Program-made: the position numbers and the translations under genes
Notes under the pieces: model-generated
Seen by the model: only the letters and a program-made list of their open reading frames with translations
What the model was told of the DNA's origin: nothing
The model's database searches: none
Shown: positions 6,270 to 7,259 of the stretch, piece after piece
Position numbering within the stretch: the stretch's first letter is position 1
Layout of the letters: the number at the start of each line of letters is the position of its first letter
Assembly (NCBI GenBank): GCA_035656415.1
Contig: DASRSM010000272.1
Coordinates: forward strand, 1 to 7,259
DNA from: JAFAHZ01 sp035656415
Lineage (GTDB): Bacteria; Vulcanimicrobiota; Vulcanimicrobiia; Vulcanimicrobiales; Vulcanimicrobiaceae
Direction of reading: 5' to 3'
DNA length: 7,259 bases

Positions 6270-6863
6270 CTACCGCATAGGCGCGGATAAATTCTTTGCC
6301 CGGTTCACCGCTTCGATGAACGAGCGGTCTTCCGGCATTCGAGGGAATCCGGCCGGGTACGTTCCCCGGGGATACTTTTGAACGTACCGTTCGCTAAGCT
6401 TGGCGAGATATTCAAAATTTTCCCAAAGACCCGGTGAGCCCAGGTCTTCTCGCACAAAGGTGATGACGGGAAGCAACGCGTTCCAGTTTCGCAAAATGAC
6501 GAACGCCCACGTGTCGGTAGCAAGTCGATCGTCAATAATCCGATTCTTGACGAAGACCCCCATGTTTTCGAAGAAGTTTGCTACCGTGTCGATTGCTTTA
6601 TACTCGCCTTCGAATTGCGACTGAGGTTTTGCGATCCGCAAGATTTCCTTCGAATCGGTAAGGCGTTCCGGAAGGTCGTAGCTTACGAAGCGCTGGGCCT
6701 CCTGAAACGCTGGTGACTCCAACGTTTCCCGGCATTCCGTAAGCGCGACAATCTGATTGCTTCCCCGCATGTGCCTAAGCTGAATGAGAGCCGCGATTGC
6801 CGATGCGGCAATTACAACAAACGTCCCAAGGGTGCCGATTGCGGTGAGCCATTCAGGTGACAT
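6270..6863 (-). CDS. Single-TM protein of DUF4760 type, function unknown
   Basis: A 197-residue protein with one N-terminal membrane segment (about residues 5-29, WLTAIGTLGTFVVIAASAIAALIQL) followed by basic residues (RHMR), so the rest should be cytoplasmic. The soluble part is helical, with KAIDTVANFFENMGVFVKNR (89-108), a WAFVILRNWNALLPVI stretch (119-134) and GLWENFEYLAKLSERY (145-160). The FFENMGxFV followed by IIDDRL and the later 'R.......ENFEYLA' pattern is what I associate with DUF4760 proteins, a family without an assigned activity. That assignment is from memory of the pattern. ATG 6863 has AAAGG 6 bases upstream. The stop is TAG at 6270, 71 bp before the STAS gene on the same strand, so the two may form a small operon. 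Base composition is clearly AT-richer than the receptor gene (27/60 G+C in one counted line), which suggests an accessory or transferred origin. Confidence 0.7.
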   Translation of the reverse strand: MSPEWLTAIGTLGTFVVIAASAIAALIQLRHMRGSNQIVALTECRETLESPAFQEAQRFVSYDLPERLTDSKEILRIAKPQSQFEGEYKAIDTVANFFENMGVFVKNRIIDDRLATDTWAFVILRNWNALLPVITFVREDLGSPGLWENFEYLAKLSERYVQKYPRGTYPAGFPRMPEDRSFIEAVNRAKNLSAPMR

Positions 6864-6956
6864 GCAAAGCCTTTGTGATAGTCGGCCTCACACTTCCCGC
6901 CGATGAACGTATCCGTAATGTCCACGCGCGGGCGCAGCAGGCAAGCAGGCGGGCGT

Positions 6957-7140
6957 TCACCCAAAGATAACCGTCAGATGGCCGTTCGTTGTTACATTCG
7001 CACTTATGCCGCCGAGACCACCGTTCTGCATGAGGACCTCGGGAACGACCTCGGTGCCGCCTTTGAAGACTCCACTGCTTACCGCTGGGCGACATCGCAA
7101 AAACGGCCCCGGAACGATAGGGTTCCGCCAATAAAATGTT
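6957..7140 (-). pseudogene. Frameshifted remnant of a GloVer-type repeat (beta-propeller) protein
   Basis: On the minus strand, 7110-7066 reads GAVFAMSPSGKQWSL in one frame. This is very close to the GTVFxLTPSGxxWxL blade motif of GloVer-type choice-of-anchor tandem-repeat proteins, secreted or surface beta-propellers. In the next frame, 7070-6960 continues VFKGGTEVVPEVLMQNGG to HLTVIFG and stops with TGA at 6957-6959. VFKGGT followed by a Pro a few residues later matches the next part of the same repeat ('SFKGGTDGxxP'). Just before, the third frame gives LALGGEHFIGGT (about 7156-7121), faintly like 'GNFYGTT'. One blade is therefore spread over two, perhaps three, frames with no start and no ribosome site, so this is a decayed 3' fragment rather than a working gene. 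It fills most of the 353-bp space between the DUF4760-like gene and the dioxygenase. The remaining 6864-6956 holds only the ribosome site of the former gene and nothing else I can name. Confidence 0.5.
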
Positions 7141-7216
7141 CCCCACCCAGAGCAAGGGGTAACAGAGCATCTTAGTGGACCATTAGATACCTTGATGTTC
7201 CGAAGTTGGAGACTTT

Positions 7217-7259
7217 ATGCCGACAACGCTTCCAGCGCTATTTATCGGGCACGGGAATC
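7217..7259 (+). CDS. Class III extradiol ring-cleavage dioxygenase (LigB / 4,5-DOPA dioxygenase type), N-terminus only
   Basis: Fourteen residues are visible: MPTTLPALFIGHGN. 'LPALFIGHG(S/N)P' is the usual N-terminus of the YgiD/DODA branch of LigB-type dioxygenases, whose members are about 260 residues long. His12 would be the first of the ligands that hold the active-site metal. These enzymes cleave catechol-type rings next to a hydroxyl (4,5-DOPA in the named members). ATG 7217 has GGAG at 7208-7211, 5 bases upstream, a strong ribosome site. The call rests on a short but characteristic stretch; the following base pairs would settle it. No convincing promoter is seen; an AT-rich stretch lies at 7180-7200. 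Confidence 0.6.
   Translation, partial: MPTTLPALFIGHGN

Noticed and set aside
6853..7170. Minus-strand open frame of 105 codons as an intact gene
   Set aside because: Only its middle (GAVFAMSPSGKQW) looks protein-like; after it the translation is Arg-rich and runs into the DUF4760-like start, while the recognisable continuation is in another frame. Treated as part of the remnant.

Overview
The window looks like a piece of chromosome from a high-GC, probably uncultured bacterium. Hand counts of single 60-base lines give 42/60 and 37/60 G+C inside the large gene, against 27/60 and 28/60 in the genes near 5850-6860. The mix of a giant receptor with a STAND NTPase, a decayed GloVer-type beta-propeller fragment and an orphan STAS protein would suit a soil lineage such as Ca. 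Eremiobacterota (WPS-2), Acidobacteriota or Chloroflexota. That placement is a guess from gene style, not from any marker gene.

Layout: (1) 1-171, minus strand, the first 57 codons of a small antibiotic-biosynthesis-monooxygenase-type (ABM) protein that runs off the left edge. (2) 184-4347, minus strand, a 1387-residue multidomain membrane receptor just upstream of the ABM gene, with 12 bp between them, so probably one operon. Its order is TM1, extracytoplasmic PDZ, seven more membrane segments, GAF, GGDEF with several key residues changed, STAND/NB-ARC NTPase, winged-helix-like segment, TPR-like helices. (3) 4348-4480, its leader, rich in inverted repeats. (4) 4481-4866, minus strand, a gene of unknown function split by a one-base frameshift. 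(5) 4985-5857, plus strand, a GNAT acetyltransferase with a second, degenerate C-terminal half. (6) 5851-6198, minus strand, a STAS anti-sigma-factor-antagonist-like protein overlapping the GNAT gene tail to tail by 7 bp. (7) 6270-6863, minus strand, a one-TM protein resembling DUF4760. (8) About 6957-7140, minus strand, the frameshifted remnant of a GloVer-repeat protein. (9) 7217 to the right edge, plus strand, the first 14 codons of an extradiol (LigB/DODA-type) dioxygenase.

The centrepiece is the receptor. From the domains I infer that an extracytoplasmic ligand or peptide is sensed by the PDZ/8-TM part and the signal passes through GAF and a GGDEF that has probably lost or changed its activity to a switch-like STAND NTPase with a TPR platform. 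No DNA-binding, kinase, nuclease or other effector domain is visible in it, so the output is probably protein-protein or by nucleotide signalling. The small genes between 5851 and 6863 differ in base composition from the receptor and look like accessory genes. Nothing in the window shows that they work with it. No tRNA, rRNA, CRISPR array or insertion sequence was seen.
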